Shown here piece by piece: positions 27,604-37,800 of a stretch of 64,000 nt of DNA (positions are counted from its first letter, which is position 1; each line of letters begins with the position of its first letter). The notes under the pieces were generated by a model that searched no databases, was not told the DNA's origin, and saw only the letters and a program-made list of their open reading frames with translations. Position numbers and translations under genes: made by a program. Origin of the DNA: Candidatus Thermochlorobacteriaceae bacterium (lineage in GTDB: Bacteria; Bacteroidota; Chlorobiia; Chlorobiales; Thermochlorobacteraceae); the NCBI GenBank assembly GCA_029263855.1, contig JAJUFC010000004.1, forward strand, positions 1 to 64,000. The letters are read 5' to 3'.

Positions 27604-28854
27604 TTACGAAAAACTCACGTCGCGCCGATGCTTGTAAAAATTCAGCACAATGCCGACGGCAATCATATTTGCGAGCATCGAGGAGCCGCCGTAAGAAAGA
27701 AACGGCAACGGAATACCGACAACGGGCATAAGCCCAATCGTCATTCCGACATTGACGACCACATGCCCCAGCATCAGCGAAATGAATCCCGTAAGCACAA
27801 GAATCGCAAACCGATTTTTAATTTTTTCCGCAAGACGAATCAAACGAAACACAAGCAAGAGATAGGCGCTAACGACAATCGATGTGCCAAAAAAGCCGAA
27901 CTCTTCGCCAATGACGCAAAAAATGAAATCCGTCCACTGTGCAGGAATGAATCGCAACTGCGTTTGCGTGCCTTGCAAAAATCCTTTTCCCCACAAGCCG
28001 CCCGAACCGATGGCGATTTTGGCTTGAAGCGCGTTATAGCCTGCGCCTTGTGGGTCGCTCATTGGGTCTAAAAAGGTTTGAATGCGTTTGAGTTGGTGCG
28101 GCTTTAAGAGTTTTGCGGCATACACGTTTGAAGCAATTCCCGCACCTGCACCTGCCAGAAGCGACGTGAGCGACCATGTAAAATCGCGTCGCATAACGAG
28201 CATCAACGCGATAACGAAGAGTTCAAGCACGATGAATCCAATCAAACTAATGAAGCCCAACAAAGCACAAACGAGCGGCACGCCTAAGAGCAAGATGTAG
28301 TAGAAGTCAAAGCCTGCTACGACAATCATTGGCACAATGAATGTGAGGTATGTAAGGGCTGTGCCTGTATCGGGTTGAAGCAGGACGAGTACACACGGCA
28401 GAAGCACAATTGCAATGGCAATCGCAAAGTTTTTCAGTTGACGAATGTCGTTGTCTTTGTTGGAGAGAAATCGCGCAAGGGCAAGAATCGTTGTGATTTT
28501 GGCAAGTTCCGACGGCTGAAAACTTGCGCCGCCAATTTGAAGCCACGCGGCGTTGCCTGCAATTTTGCGTGCAAAAATCAGCACTGCAATGAGCGCGACG
28601 ATTGACAAGCCGTAAGCCAAATACGCAAAATCTTGAAATGTGCGGAGCGGCAAAAAAAACACCACCACGATTGCAAAAAGGCTAATAACAACCCAAGTTG
28701 CTTGTTTATAGAAAATCGAGAGATTTCCCACGCCGTTAGACGCGCTGTAAATGGCGAGCAATCCAAAACAAACCAATGCTGTAATCGAGAGCAGAACACT
28801 CCAATCGACGGTCTTCCAAAATCCTTCTCGCTGTTCGTAGTTTGATTCAATCAT
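27604..28854 (-). CDS. rodA: Peptidoglycan glycosyltransferase RodA (SEDS family)
   Basis: The 416-residue integral membrane protein polymerises glycan strands for cell elongation with a class B penicillin-binding protein. About ten hydrophobic helices are visible. SEDS signatures include the region from [40 protein letters not shown], and the C-terminal [14 protein letters not shown]. The start at 28854 gives the short cytoplasmic N-terminus. The frame continues upstream, but that part overlaps the divergent era gene and is not RodA-like. It is co-oriented with hemY. Confidence 0.93.
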   Translation of the reverse strand: MIESNYEQREGFWKTVDWSVLLSITALVCFGLLAIYSASNGVGNLSIFYKQATWVVISLFAIVVVFFLPLRTFQDFAYLAYGLSIVALIAVLIFARKIAGNAAWLQIGGASFQPSELAKITTILALARFLSNKDNDIRQLKNFAIAIAIVLLPCVLVLLQPDTGTALTYLTFIVPMIVVAGFDFYYILLLGVPLVCALLGFISLIGFIVLELFVIALMLVMRRDFTWSLTSLLAGAGAGIASNVYAAKLLKPHQLKRIQTFLDPMSDPQGAGYNALQAKIAIGSGGLWGKGFLQGTQTQLRFIPAQWTDFIFCVIGEEFGFFGTSIVVSAYLLLVFRLIRLAEKIKNRFAILVLTGFISLMLGHVVVNVGMTIGLMPVVGIPLPFLSYGGSSMLANMIAVGIVLNFYKHRRDVSFS

Positions 28855-28914
28855 GGCGCGGCGTTTGTGTTGTATATTGGCAGTTTCAAATTTGATGCGA
28901 AAATACAGTTTCAG

Positions 28915-29868
28915 ATGAACGAATCCGAACTTCTTGGCGAAAAGCCTTATCCGTTCAAGTCGGGCTATGCGTGCATTGTGGGCGAGCCGAATGCGGGCAA
29001 ATCGACATTGCTCAACGCCGCTTTGGGTCAAAAACTTTCTATTGTTACGCCAAAACCGCAAACCACGCGCAAGCAAATTGTCGGCATTTTCACCGATGAA
29101 CATGGAAAGCGTCCGTGTCAGATTGTGTTTATCGATACGCCCGGCGTGATGAAACCGAAATACAAACTTCACAAAGCGATGCTCAAATTTGCCGACACTG
29201 CGGTTGGCGACGCTGATGTGGTCATTCTGATTATTGATGCAAAACGCTATCACGATGAAAATCGCACGCTCCAAACCGACCTTGCCTTTCAGCGCATTGC
29301 AACCAGTTCAAAGCCGAAAATTTTGGTCATGAACAAAATTGACTTGCTTCGCAAAGAAGAGGTTTTGCCGTTGCTCGGTCGGCTTTCCCAAGAAGCCTCG
29401 TTTAGCGAGATTGTGCCGCTCTCTGCAATTAAATGCTTCAATTTAACGGAACTGATTAAAGCCGTTTATCCCTATTTGCCGCACGATGCGCCGCTCTTTC
29501 CAACCGACGTGCTCAGCACTGCACCTGAACGCTTTTTTGTGAGCGAACTTATTCGAGAAAAAATTTTCAAGCAGTTCAGCGAGGAAATTCCGTATTCGAC
29601 GGAGGTCGTCGTGGAATCGTTTGAGGAAAACTTCGAGAAGAATCCGAAGCGAAAAGATGTAATTCGCTGTGCGATTGTGGTCGAGCGCGAGTCTCAAAAA
29701 GCGATTTTAATTGGCGAGGGCGGAACAGCGATTCGGAAAATCGGCGAAACCGCGCGTCGTGAAATTGAAGCCTTTTTGCAACGCCCTATTTTTCTTGAAC
29801 TTTTTGTTAAGGTGCGCGAAAATTGGCGCGAGCGCGACCAGCAACTGCGTGACTTCGGCTATCAATAA
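28915..29868 (+). CDS. era: GTPase Era
   Basis: The 317-residue GTPase binds the 3' end of 16S rRNA and helps mature the small ribosomal subunit. G1 is GEPNAGKS at 23-30, G3 is DTPGV, and G4 is NKID. The C-terminal KH domain is clear in [22 protein letters not shown]. The start at 28915 yields the standard N-terminus, and an upstream GTG in the same frame is rejected. The gene is divergent from rodA with 60 bases between starts. Confidence 0.96.
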   Translation: MNESELLGEKPYPFKSGYACIVGEPNAGKSTLLNAALGQKLSIVTPKPQTTRKQIVGIFTDEHGKRPCQIVFIDTPGVMKPKYKLHKAMLKFADTAVGDADVVILIIDAKRYHDENRTLQTDLAFQRIATSSKPKILVMNKIDLLRKEEVLPLLGRLSQEASFSEIVPLSAIKCFNLTELIKAVYPYLPHDAPLFPTDVLSTAPERFFVSELIREKIFKQFSEEIPYSTEVVVESFEENFEKNPKRKDVIRCAIVVERESQKAILIGEGGTAIRKIGETARREIEAFLQRPIFLELFVKVRENWRERDQQLRDFGYQ

Positions 29869-29983
29869 TCTTGATTTGAGTGCGAATTGGTTTTCAGCCA
29901 ACATTTGATTTTATTCCGAAAATTTTTCCCCTGCCGTTTCTGTTTTCATTCGTATATCAACAACACAACAAACGAACCGAGCG

Positions 29984-32194
29984 ATGCTTACGCAGATTGA
30001 AGAAGAACATTATGTAAAATTGGACGACTTGATTTCGCTTTGCCGAAAGCGTCTCCGCAAGTGCGATGAGGATTTAATCCGCCGAGCATTTTTTCTTTGC
30101 TACCGAGCGCATAGTGCAGAAAAACGCGCGTCGGGCGAGCCGTATTTCTACCACCCTGTAGAAGTGGCGCGAATTATGTTGGAAGAAATTCCGCTGGATG
30201 ATGTTTCCGTCGCCGCCGCGCTTTTGCACGATGTGGTTGAAGATACCGACTACACGCTCGACGATTTGCGCGATGAATTTGGAAACGATGTCGCTCGCCT
30301 TGTCGAAGGGCTAACGAAAATTTCGGGCATCTTCGCCAATCGCGAAATCAAAGAGGCGGAAAGTTTCCGCAAAATGTTGCTCTCGATGATTGACGATGTG
30401 CGCGTCATTCTTATCAAGTTCTGCGACCGATTGCACAACATGCGCACGCTCGATGCGCTTCCGCCGCATCGCCAAGTGAAAATCGCCGCCGAAACACGCG
30501 ACATCTACGCGCCCTTCGCCCATCGCTTCGGCTTGGGGAAAATCAAAATCGAACTCGAGAATCTTTCACTCAAATACCTCGACCGCGAAGCCTTCGACGA
30601 CCTCACCGCACGGCTTGCTCTCACGCGCACTGAACGCATTGCGTTTTTAGAAAAAATTTCACTCCCAATCCAAAAAGAACTGACGCAGCGCGGCTTCAAG
30701 TTCACGATTGAACGCCGACCTAAGCACATCTTTTCCATCTACAACAAGATGCGTCAGCAAAACAAAGCGTTTGAGGAGATTTACGACATTTACGGACTTC
30801 GCGTGATTTTACACACCGATAATTCTTCAGACTGCTTCGGCGCATATGGCTACATCACACAGATTTACCAGCCTGTGCCAGAACGCTTCAAGGACTACAT
30901 TTCTGTGCCGAAACACAACGGCTATCAATCGCTTCACACCACCGTAATTGTGCCTGGCGGAAAGATGGTCGAGATTCAAATTCGCACGCGCAAAATGCAT
31001 GAGTTTGCCGAAAGTGGGATTGCCGCACATTGGCGATACAAAGAGAAAGTTACTTCGGCAGATGAAGGCATTGATGAACTCATCAAGTGGGCACGCGACC
31101 TCGTTGCAAACGCTGATACCGCGCAAGACTTCATGGAAGGCTTTCGCCTGAATTTGTATCAAGATGAAATTTATGTCTTCACGCCAAAGGGCGATATGAA
31201 AGTGCTTCCTGCTGGAGCTACTGCATTGGACTTTGCCTTTGAGATTCATACCGAAGTGGGCTCGAAGTGTATTGGCGCGAAAATCAACGGTAAGATGGTT
31301 AGCCTGCAAACCCGTTTGAAATCAGGCGACCAAGTCGAGATTCTCACTTCAAAAAATCAAACTCCGAAAGCCGATTGGGAAAAGTTCGTTGTAACCCACA
31401 AGGCGAAACTTAAAATCAAACAGTTCCTCAACGAAACGCGCCGCAAAGAAATTGAAGAAGGGCGCAACGTTTGGAACAAACTTGTCTCCAAAACCAAGCG
31501 GCTGTTTTCGGAAAGCGATATAGTCAAACTCGCTCGCTTTCATGGGCTTCCAACGCCCGCAGACTTCTTCCGCGCACTCGGCGCAAAAGAAATCGACAGC
31601 GAAAAGGTTCTCGAGCATATTGAGCCGAAAACAGAGCTGAAGCCCGAAGCCAAACCTGAAAATCGAAATGGCGTGCCGCCTGTTACCATTGACGACTTCG
31701 CCCGACAAGCACGCGAAGTTCACGGCTTGAAAGCCGATAACTCGAGCGACGCCGTCGTCATTTCAGGACTTTCCAATGTGGCGCACAGCTACGCCAAGTG
31801 TTGCAATCCCGTTCCGGGCGACGATGTCATTGGGCTTGTAACCGCAGGCGGCGGCGTGAAGATTCATCGTAGAAATTGCGTTAATGTCAATAACGAGCAA
31901 ATCCTCAAAAGCCCGAAGGTTGTTACAGTTCAGTGGAAGGCGACCGCTTCGAACGACTTCCTCGCAGGCTTGCGCATTTATGGCGAAGATAAAATCGGCA
32001 TGACCAACGAAATCACACAAGTGATGGTCAAATCCGACATCAACATTCGCTCTATTTCGCTCAACGCCAAAGACGGCATCTTCGAGGGCACGGTCATTCT
32101 TTACGTCAAAAATATTGAGCACCTTCAACGCGTTGTCGAGCGCATCAAAAAAGTGGAAGGCGTTTTCACTGTCGAGCGTTTCTCAAACAATTAG
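29984..32194 (+). CDS. relA: Bifunctional (p)ppGpp synthetase/hydrolase
   Basis: The 736-residue RSH protein makes and degrades the alarmone (p)ppGpp. The hydrolase HD domain is intact: H57 in YFYHPVEVARIM and H82-D83 with E87-D88 in LLHDVVEDTD. The synthetase domain is also intact (EIYDIYGLRVIL, KHNGYQSLHTTV). A TGS domain follows around residue 390 (YVFTPKGDMKVLPAGATALDFA). A zinc-finger-like segment with HSYAKCCNPVPGD comes next, and a C-terminal ACT domain ends the protein. Both catalytic halves look active, as in single-copy Rel/SpoT enzymes. Confidence 0.96.
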   Translation: MLTQIEEEHYVKLDDLISLCRKRLRKCDEDLIRRAFFLCYRAHSAEKRASGEPYFYHPVEVARIMLEEIPLDDVSVAAALLHDVVEDTDYTLDDLRDEFGNDVARLVEGLTKISGIFANREIKEAESFRKMLLSMIDDVRVILIKFCDRLHNMRTLDALPPHRQVKIAAETRDIYAPFAHRFGLGKIKIELENLSLKYLDREAFDDLTARLALTRTERIAFLEKISLPIQKELTQRGFKFTIERRPKHIFSIYNKMRQQNKAFEEIYDIYGLRVILHTDNSSDCFGAYGYITQIYQPVPERFKDYISVPKHNGYQSLHTTVIVPGGKMVEIQIRTRKMHEFAESGIAAHWRYKEKVTSADEGIDELIKWARDLVANADTAQDFMEGFRLNLYQDEIYVFTPKGDMKVLPAGATALDFAFEIHTEVGSKCIGAKINGKMVSLQTRLKSGDQVEILTSKNQTPKADWEKFVVTHKAKLKIKQFLNETRRKEIEEGRNVWNKLVSKTKRLFSESDIVKLARFHGLPTPADFFRALGAKEIDSEKVLEHIEPKTELKPEAKPENRNGVPPVTIDDFARQAREVHGLKADNSSDAVVISGLSNVAHSYAKCCNPVPGDDVIGLVTAGGGVKIHRRNCVNVNNEQILKSPKVVTVQWKATASNDFLAGLRIYGEDKIGMTNEITQVMVKSDINIRSISLNAKDGIFEGTVILYVKNIEHLQRVVERIKKVEGVFTVERFSNN

Positions 32195-32286
32195 ACTCAC
32201 TTGCATTTTTTTACCACAGACGTGCTTGTGATGCGCGTTTGTATGTTCAACTGCATTTTTCCAATTAACCATCAATCTCAACGATA

Positions 32287-33987
32287 ATGAGCAACCACGC
32301 CTCTGTCTCTTCAAAACCTAAAACCGACCTTGAAATCGCCCGCGAAACTCCACTCAAACACATCAACACGATTGCGGAAAAACTCGGCATCGCGCCCGAC
32401 GACCTCGAGCATTACGGCAAATACAAAGCCAAATTGCCACTTCACCTCATTGATGAAGCCAAACTCAAACGGTGCAAGTTGATTCTCGTCTCCGCTATTA
32501 CGCCAACGCCCGCAGGCGAAGGCAAAACTACCACGAGCATTGGCTTAACCGAAGGCTTAAATCGCTTGAAGAAAAAAGCTACAGCCGTTCTGCGTGAGCC
32601 TTCACTTGGTCCTGTCTTTGGAATCAAAGGCGGCGCAACGGGCGGCGGCTATGCACAAGTTGTGCCAATGGACGACATCAACCTGCACTTCAACGGCGAT
32701 TTCAGCGCGATTGAAAAAGCGAATAATCTGCTCGCCGCGCTCATTGATAACAACATTCAAAACAAGAAAAATACGATAGGCATTGATTCGCGCACCGTGC
32801 GATGGAAGCGATGCATAGATATGAACGACCGCGCCTTGCGCAAAATCATCGTCGGGCTCGGCGGCAAGAACGGCGGCTATCCGCGCGAAACAGGATTCGA
32901 TATCACCGCCGCCTCGGAGATTATGGCGATTCTCTGCATGTCGCAAAGCCTTGAACACTTGAAGGAAAAACTTGGCAACATCTTCGTCGGCTACACCAAA
33001 GAAAAAAAGCCTGTCTTCGCCCGTGATTTGAAAGCCGAAGGCTCTATGGCAGTGCTCCTCAAAGACGCTATCAAACCTAATCTTGTTCAAACGCTCGAAG
33101 GCAATCCCGCTATCATTCACGCTGGACCCTTTGCTAACATCGCACAAGGCACGAACACCATTCTTGCGACGAAAATGGGCATGAGTCTTTCAGATTACGT
33201 CGTAACCGAAGCAGGATTCGGATTTGACTTGGGCGGCGAAAAATTTCTCAATATCAAATGCGGTTATGCAGGCATTGCGCCTGATGCAGTCGTGATTGTC
33301 GCGACGGTTCGCGCACTGAAATATCATGGCGGCGTTGGATTGAAGGAACTTAAATCGCCGAATGTGGAAGCCGTCAAGAAAGGCTTTGCGAATTTGGAAA
33401 AGCATTTGGAAAATGCCCGCAAGTTTAATCTTTCGCCTGTTGTGGCTGTCAATCGTTTTCCGACCGACACCGAAGAAGAACTGCAAACGGTCAAAGCCCT
33501 TTGCCAAAGCATCGGCGTGAAAGCCTCTATTTCAGAAGTCTGGGCGAAAGGCGGCGAAGGCGCGCTGGAACTGGCAGAATTTGTGCTTGGTGAAATCGAG
33601 AACAAGAAAGAAAATTTCAAGCCGCTTTACGATTGGAATTGGAGCGTTGAACAGAAAATTGAAACCGTTGCCAAAGAAATTTACGGTGCCGCCGATGTGC
33701 AATACGGCGCGCAAGCCAAAACCGACTTGAAAGTCATTTCTGAACTCGGCTTCGATAAACTGCCAATTTGCATTGCCAAAACCCAAAAGTCGCTTTCCGA
33801 CAACGAAGCCCTTATCGGCAGACCGCAAGGCTTTACGCTCACTGTTCGCGAAATTGAAATTTCATCAGGCGCAGGATTTCTCGTGCCTATCACAGGCGAA
33901 ATGATGCGCATGCCCGGCTTGCCTGAATCGCCCGCCGCCGAAACAATCGACATCGACAAAAACGGCGTGATTTCAGGACTGTTCTAA
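32287..33987 (+). CDS. fhs: Formate--tetrahydrofolate ligase
   Basis: The 566-residue enzyme makes 10-formyltetrahydrofolate from formate, ATP and THF for one-carbon metabolism. Visible are the P-loop TPTPAGEGKTTTSIGL near residue 75, REPSLGPVFGIKGGATGGGYAQV, and the C-terminal ITGEMMRMPGLPESPAAETIDID. Length is normal. Its stop overlaps the start of the DUF2887 gene as TAATG. Confidence 0.97.
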   Translation: MSNHASVSSKPKTDLEIARETPLKHINTIAEKLGIAPDDLEHYGKYKAKLPLHLIDEAKLKRCKLILVSAITPTPAGEGKTTTSIGLTEGLNRLKKKATAVLREPSLGPVFGIKGGATGGGYAQVVPMDDINLHFNGDFSAIEKANNLLAALIDNNIQNKKNTIGIDSRTVRWKRCIDMNDRALRKIIVGLGGKNGGYPRETGFDITAASEIMAILCMSQSLEHLKEKLGNIFVGYTKEKKPVFARDLKAEGSMAVLLKDAIKPNLVQTLEGNPAIIHAGPFANIAQGTNTILATKMGMSLSDYVVTEAGFGFDLGGEKFLNIKCGYAGIAPDAVVIVATVRALKYHGGVGLKELKSPNVEAVKKGFANLEKHLENARKFNLSPVVAVNRFPTDTEEELQTVKALCQSIGVKASISEVWAKGGEGALELAEFVLGEIENKKENFKPLYDWNWSVEQKIETVAKEIYGAADVQYGAQAKTDLKVISELGFDKLPICIAKTQKSLSDNEALIGRPQGFTLTVREIEISSGAGFLVPITGEMMRMPGLPESPAAETIDIDKNGVISGLF

Positions 33988-34862
33988 TGAAAACAGATAA
34001 ACTCGTTTATCTTCTGTTACAATTTTTGCCGCAAAGTTTCTTCTCGCTGATTGGCAGAGCAGAAGCAGAGGCAGAAGACTACGAATTCAAATCCGTCGAG
34101 CTGAAAGAAACATCGTTTCGGCTCGACGGCGTTTTTATGCCAAAAAGCAAAACGGACATCACCTATTTTGTCGAAGCGCAATTTCAACTCGATGAAGACT
34201 TTTATGCACGCTTCTTCGCCGAGATTTTTTTGTATCTCAAACAATATCGTGTGAAGAAATGGCGCGCTGTTGCAATTTATCCTTCCCGAAGTGTTGAACA
34301 ACGTTTGTTTGACGGCTACGAGGAATTACTTGAAACAGGGTTGATTTTGCGCGTATATTTGGACGAACTGCCAAACCTTGACGTTGTCAGTAAAAACGTT
34401 GGACTGTTTAAGTTGCTGGTTGCTTCTGAAACGAAAGCACCAAACATCGCCAAAACACTCGTGCAAAATGCAACCTTGACACAGGTCGACTTAATTGAGC
34501 AAATCGTTTCATACAAGTTTCCCAAACTTACACGAGAGGAGGTCAAATCTATGCTGGGCATACAAGAAGAACTTTTGAAAGACACACAGTTCTACAAAGA
34601 CATCTACAACGAAGCCCGTAAGGAAATTTATGAGCAGGCTAAAAAAGAAGGAATGAAAGAAGGGATAAAAGAAGGAATGAAAGAAGGGATAAAAGAAGGG
34701 ATAAAAGAGGGACTGAAAGATGGCTTCGCAAAAGGTGTTGACAAAGGCGAGATTGAAGGCAAGCTTTCAACCGTGCCGATTTTTCGCAAGTTAGGGCTTT
34801 CCGACGAAGCGATTGCCGAAGCCTTGAACTTGCCAATAGAGTCAATAAAGAGCGTGCGTTGA
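33987..34862 (+). CDS. DUF2887/Rpn family PD-(D/E)XK nuclease-like protein (copy 1)
   Basis: The 291-residue protein belongs to the Rpn/DUF2887 nuclease-like group. The catalytic pattern is visible: D47 in FRLDGVF and E63-x-Q65 in YFVEAQFQ. The conserved FYARFFAEIFLYLKQY and LRVYLDELPN follow. Residues 220-243 are six tandem KEGM/KEGI/KEGL units, a charged helical stalk. A C-terminal segment (VPIFRKLGLSDEAIAEALNLP) is common in transposase-derived members. Related proteins cut DNA and promote recombination. The gene is translationally coupled to fhs by TAATG. A close paralogue lies at 49969-50811. Confidence 0.85.
   Translation: MKTDKLVYLLLQFLPQSFFSLIGRAEAEAEDYEFKSVELKETSFRLDGVFMPKSKTDITYFVEAQFQLDEDFYARFFAEIFLYLKQYRVKKWRAVAIYPSRSVEQRLFDGYEELLETGLILRVYLDELPNLDVVSKNVGLFKLLVASETKAPNIAKTLVQNATLTQVDLIEQIVSYKFPKLTREEVKSMLGIQEELLKDTQFYKDIYNEARKEIYEQAKKEGMKEGIKEGMKEGIKEGIKEGLKDGFAKGVDKGEIEGKLSTVPIFRKLGLSDEAIAEALNLPIESIKSVR
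34644..34715 (+). repeat. 12-bp tandem repeat (six units) in DUF2887 copy 1
   Basis: Six variants of AAAGAAGGGATA lie head to tail and encode Lys-Glu-Gly-Met/Ile/Leu. The unit length keeps the frame. Slight differences between units show some age. Confidence 0.9.
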
Positions 34863-34873
34863 ACTGCGCACGC
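34852..34873 (-). terminator. Inverted repeat after the alpha-2-macroglobulin gene
   Basis: GCGTGCG and CGCACGC with an 8-base loop span the stop codon of the DUF2887 gene. On the minus strand TCTTTATT follows, so it may end the alpha-2-macroglobulin transcript; the T-run is weak. Confidence 0.35.
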
Positions 34874-34898
34874 ATCGTTAATGAAAAAAATCTTTGAG

Positions 34899-37800
34899 TT
34901 ATTTCTCGCCAACAACTAAACGCGCTGTGCCGGTTCTGCCAAACACTTCGGGCTGATACATTTTTTCGGCGGTGCTCGGCGGCATGGTAAATGTGCCATA
35001 GGTTGTGGCACGCGCAAAGTAAGTGAAGGTATGCACGCCGCGTCCAAGCCGTTCAGCAAAGAGCGTTACGCGGTCGTCTTTGAGTTCAATGTGGTCAAAG
35101 GTGTAGGAAGGTGTTCCGCTTTCTTCGTCGTATCCTTCTCCTTCGGCTTGTATCGGCATACCGCCCATAGAGCCTGATGTTTTCAGCGTTGGGTTTATTG
35201 CTTCTAAGCCTGCCGCAAGTGCGTCGTTAATTGCCATAAAATTCATCTCTTCCGCAACGGCAATTTGCAAAGTGATTTTCACCACATCGCCTGCTTTCAC
35301 CGAACCGTCTTTGCTCGTGCCCGAAAGCGGTTCAATTTTTTTGGAAAGGGCGATGCCGTTGTCTCGTGGCTCGAGCGCGTAGGTTGGGAAATAGGCAAGA
35401 CGAATTCCGTAATAAAGTTTGCCTGTGCCGCTTTTTTCAATGTTGAGCGCAAGATTTTCACCTTTGGCGAACTTCTCCAATCCTGTCTCCTGAACTTTCA
35501 CATCAAGCGTGCGACCTTTGAACGATTGCTCGAGCAAGGGTTGCAAGGCAAGCATGATTTTCGCCGTGAAGTTCGGCTCTTGACTTTCATACTTTTTGAA
35601 ATAAAGGTTGAGGGCTTCGAGTGCGAAGATGTTCTCTTGCGTGTTGTTCCATCGTCCATTCTTCTGCGAAGCAAGAAGCCAATTAACGGCTTTTTCGGCA
35701 AAGGATTTGTCTTGGTTGGCTTCCATCAAAGCGGAGACGACAGCGGCTGTGGTTTTCACATTCGAACCGAATGTCCAAGTGTAATCTTGCTCTGTGCCAT
35801 CTTCAAAGTGAATCGTTGCTTCTTGAACTTTCGCCATGTTCATGAGTTCGCGTGCAAGCGTTTCAGCGCGTTCAGACGCATTGCTGCCGAATTTGATTTT
35901 GCCTTTTGATTTTGAAGCCAAGAGCGGCGTGCCTTGTCGGGCATACACACGAAGCAAATATGCCTTCGCTTCTGCTGAAAGTCTTGCGCGTTCGCGATAA
36001 AGCCCTTCCGCCGCTGACGCATTGAACTCGCCTGCCATTGCAAGCACATAAAGCGCGTAGGCTTTTGTTACCGACATCGCACGAAATCCGTAAGTTGACT
36101 CGTTGGATTTGTTCATCACCGTGCGCAAATAGTTCAATCCATTTCGCAAAACCGTTTCATCAACATCGTAGCCTGCCTCGTTGGCTTTGAGCATAGCATA
36201 AGTCGCATAGACCGAAACATAATCGTTCGGTTGATAGCCCCCTTGCCAATAAGCAAATCCGCCGATATAGGTTTGATACTTTTCAAATTCTGCCAATGTC
36301 GTTTCCACAACGGCTTTAATGCCACCCTTCGCGGTATCGGCTTGCGTTTTCAGGTTGAAGGACGAGATAAGGTCATTGGCGACGATATACGGCAAGACCT
36401 TCGACGCCTTTTGCTCCAAACATCCAAACGGATATTCAAACACATAGCGTGCCGCTTCGCGTAAGCCCACCAGTGCCGTTGCTGACGCTTGCGCCGTTAC
36501 ATCGCCCAAATTCGCGTAAGAATTTTTCGGAATGCGAACCGTTTCAGAAACGCTCGACTCCGTTGAGCCAACAAGCGCAAGCACTTCTTTGACGTAAGGC
36601 GTTTGAATTTGAATCGTGGTTTTCAAGGCATCGCGATTGCCTGCATCGCTTTCAGCCACAAATGCAAACTCCGCCTTGCCTTCCGCTTCAGCTTCGAACT
36701 TGAATCGAACTTCTTTGGATTGATTGGCATCGAGCGAAACGCTTTGCGTCAACTCGCCAACGGATTTAACGCCGCTGGCGGCAACGCTCACCTTTACGGT
36801 CGTTTTTTGATTGGCGTAATTGCTCACGGTTACGCCCGCTTCGAACTTATCGCCGATGCGCGCAAATCGTGGCAGAGCGGCAATCATCGAGAGGGGTTGA
36901 TTGACGAGAACATCGGCTTGCGCTTTTCCAAAGGCTTCGACGGTGCTTGCCACCGCCATCAAGCGGAAAGTCGTGAGATTATCAGGCAGTTTGAAAGTGA
37001 TTTTCGCTTTGCCGTTTGCGTCTGTAATAATTGACGGATTCCAATACGGCGTGGTAATCATGTTCTGTCGGAACGCATAGCCGCCGGTGCCTTCGCCGCC
37101 TTTATCGCCGCCACGCGCTTCGCCTTTTTCGCCGTAGTTGCGTTGCTCGACCAGGTGCAAGAGGCTTTGCGACGTTTTCACGCCCAAACCGCGCTCTTGA
37201 TAGAATGTTTCAAACGCATCGGGCATCGCGTAGCCGATGAGATTCAACACGCCCGCATCGACGGCGGCGACGGTTACCTCGCATCGCGCGCCCTTGCCGC
37301 TTGCGTCTTTGACTTCAATCTCCGCCTCGACGGTTTCGCCGGCGCGATATTCTTTTTTGCTTGGCGTAATGCGCGTTTGAAGCCGCCGCCCGCTCGTCTC
37401 GACCGAAAGTTTTGCGTAGCCTATTTTGAACGACGGTTTTCCCAAGTCGCTTTCGCCCGTTTTCGGCAAGCCCGTTCTGCCTTTGATGAGCATCACGGAA
37501 ACATAAACGTTCGGCAAATAATCTTCTTTGACGGGAATTTCAATCGCGGGCGACGTGCCTTTGAGTTCAAAGACCTTGCGTTCCAAAATGCCTTCGCGCT
37601 CAATCGTAAGCAGGGCGGTGGCGGTTTCGTAAGGCGATTGCGCGAGAATCGTGGCGGTTTCGTTTGGCTTGTAAGTTTTCTTGTTGGTTTCCAGTTTCAA
37701 GCGATCGTCGTCGGCGCGTTCCCAAGCCGAGTAGCCGCCGCCGTAAGCGTAAGCGTAGGCTTCGCTTCGAGCGATGTTGCCTTTGGAATCTTTCGCGTTC

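Noticed and set aside
28855-29274. N-terminal extension of rodA across era
   Set aside because: It would overlap the divergent era gene for over 350 bases and has no SEDS similarity.
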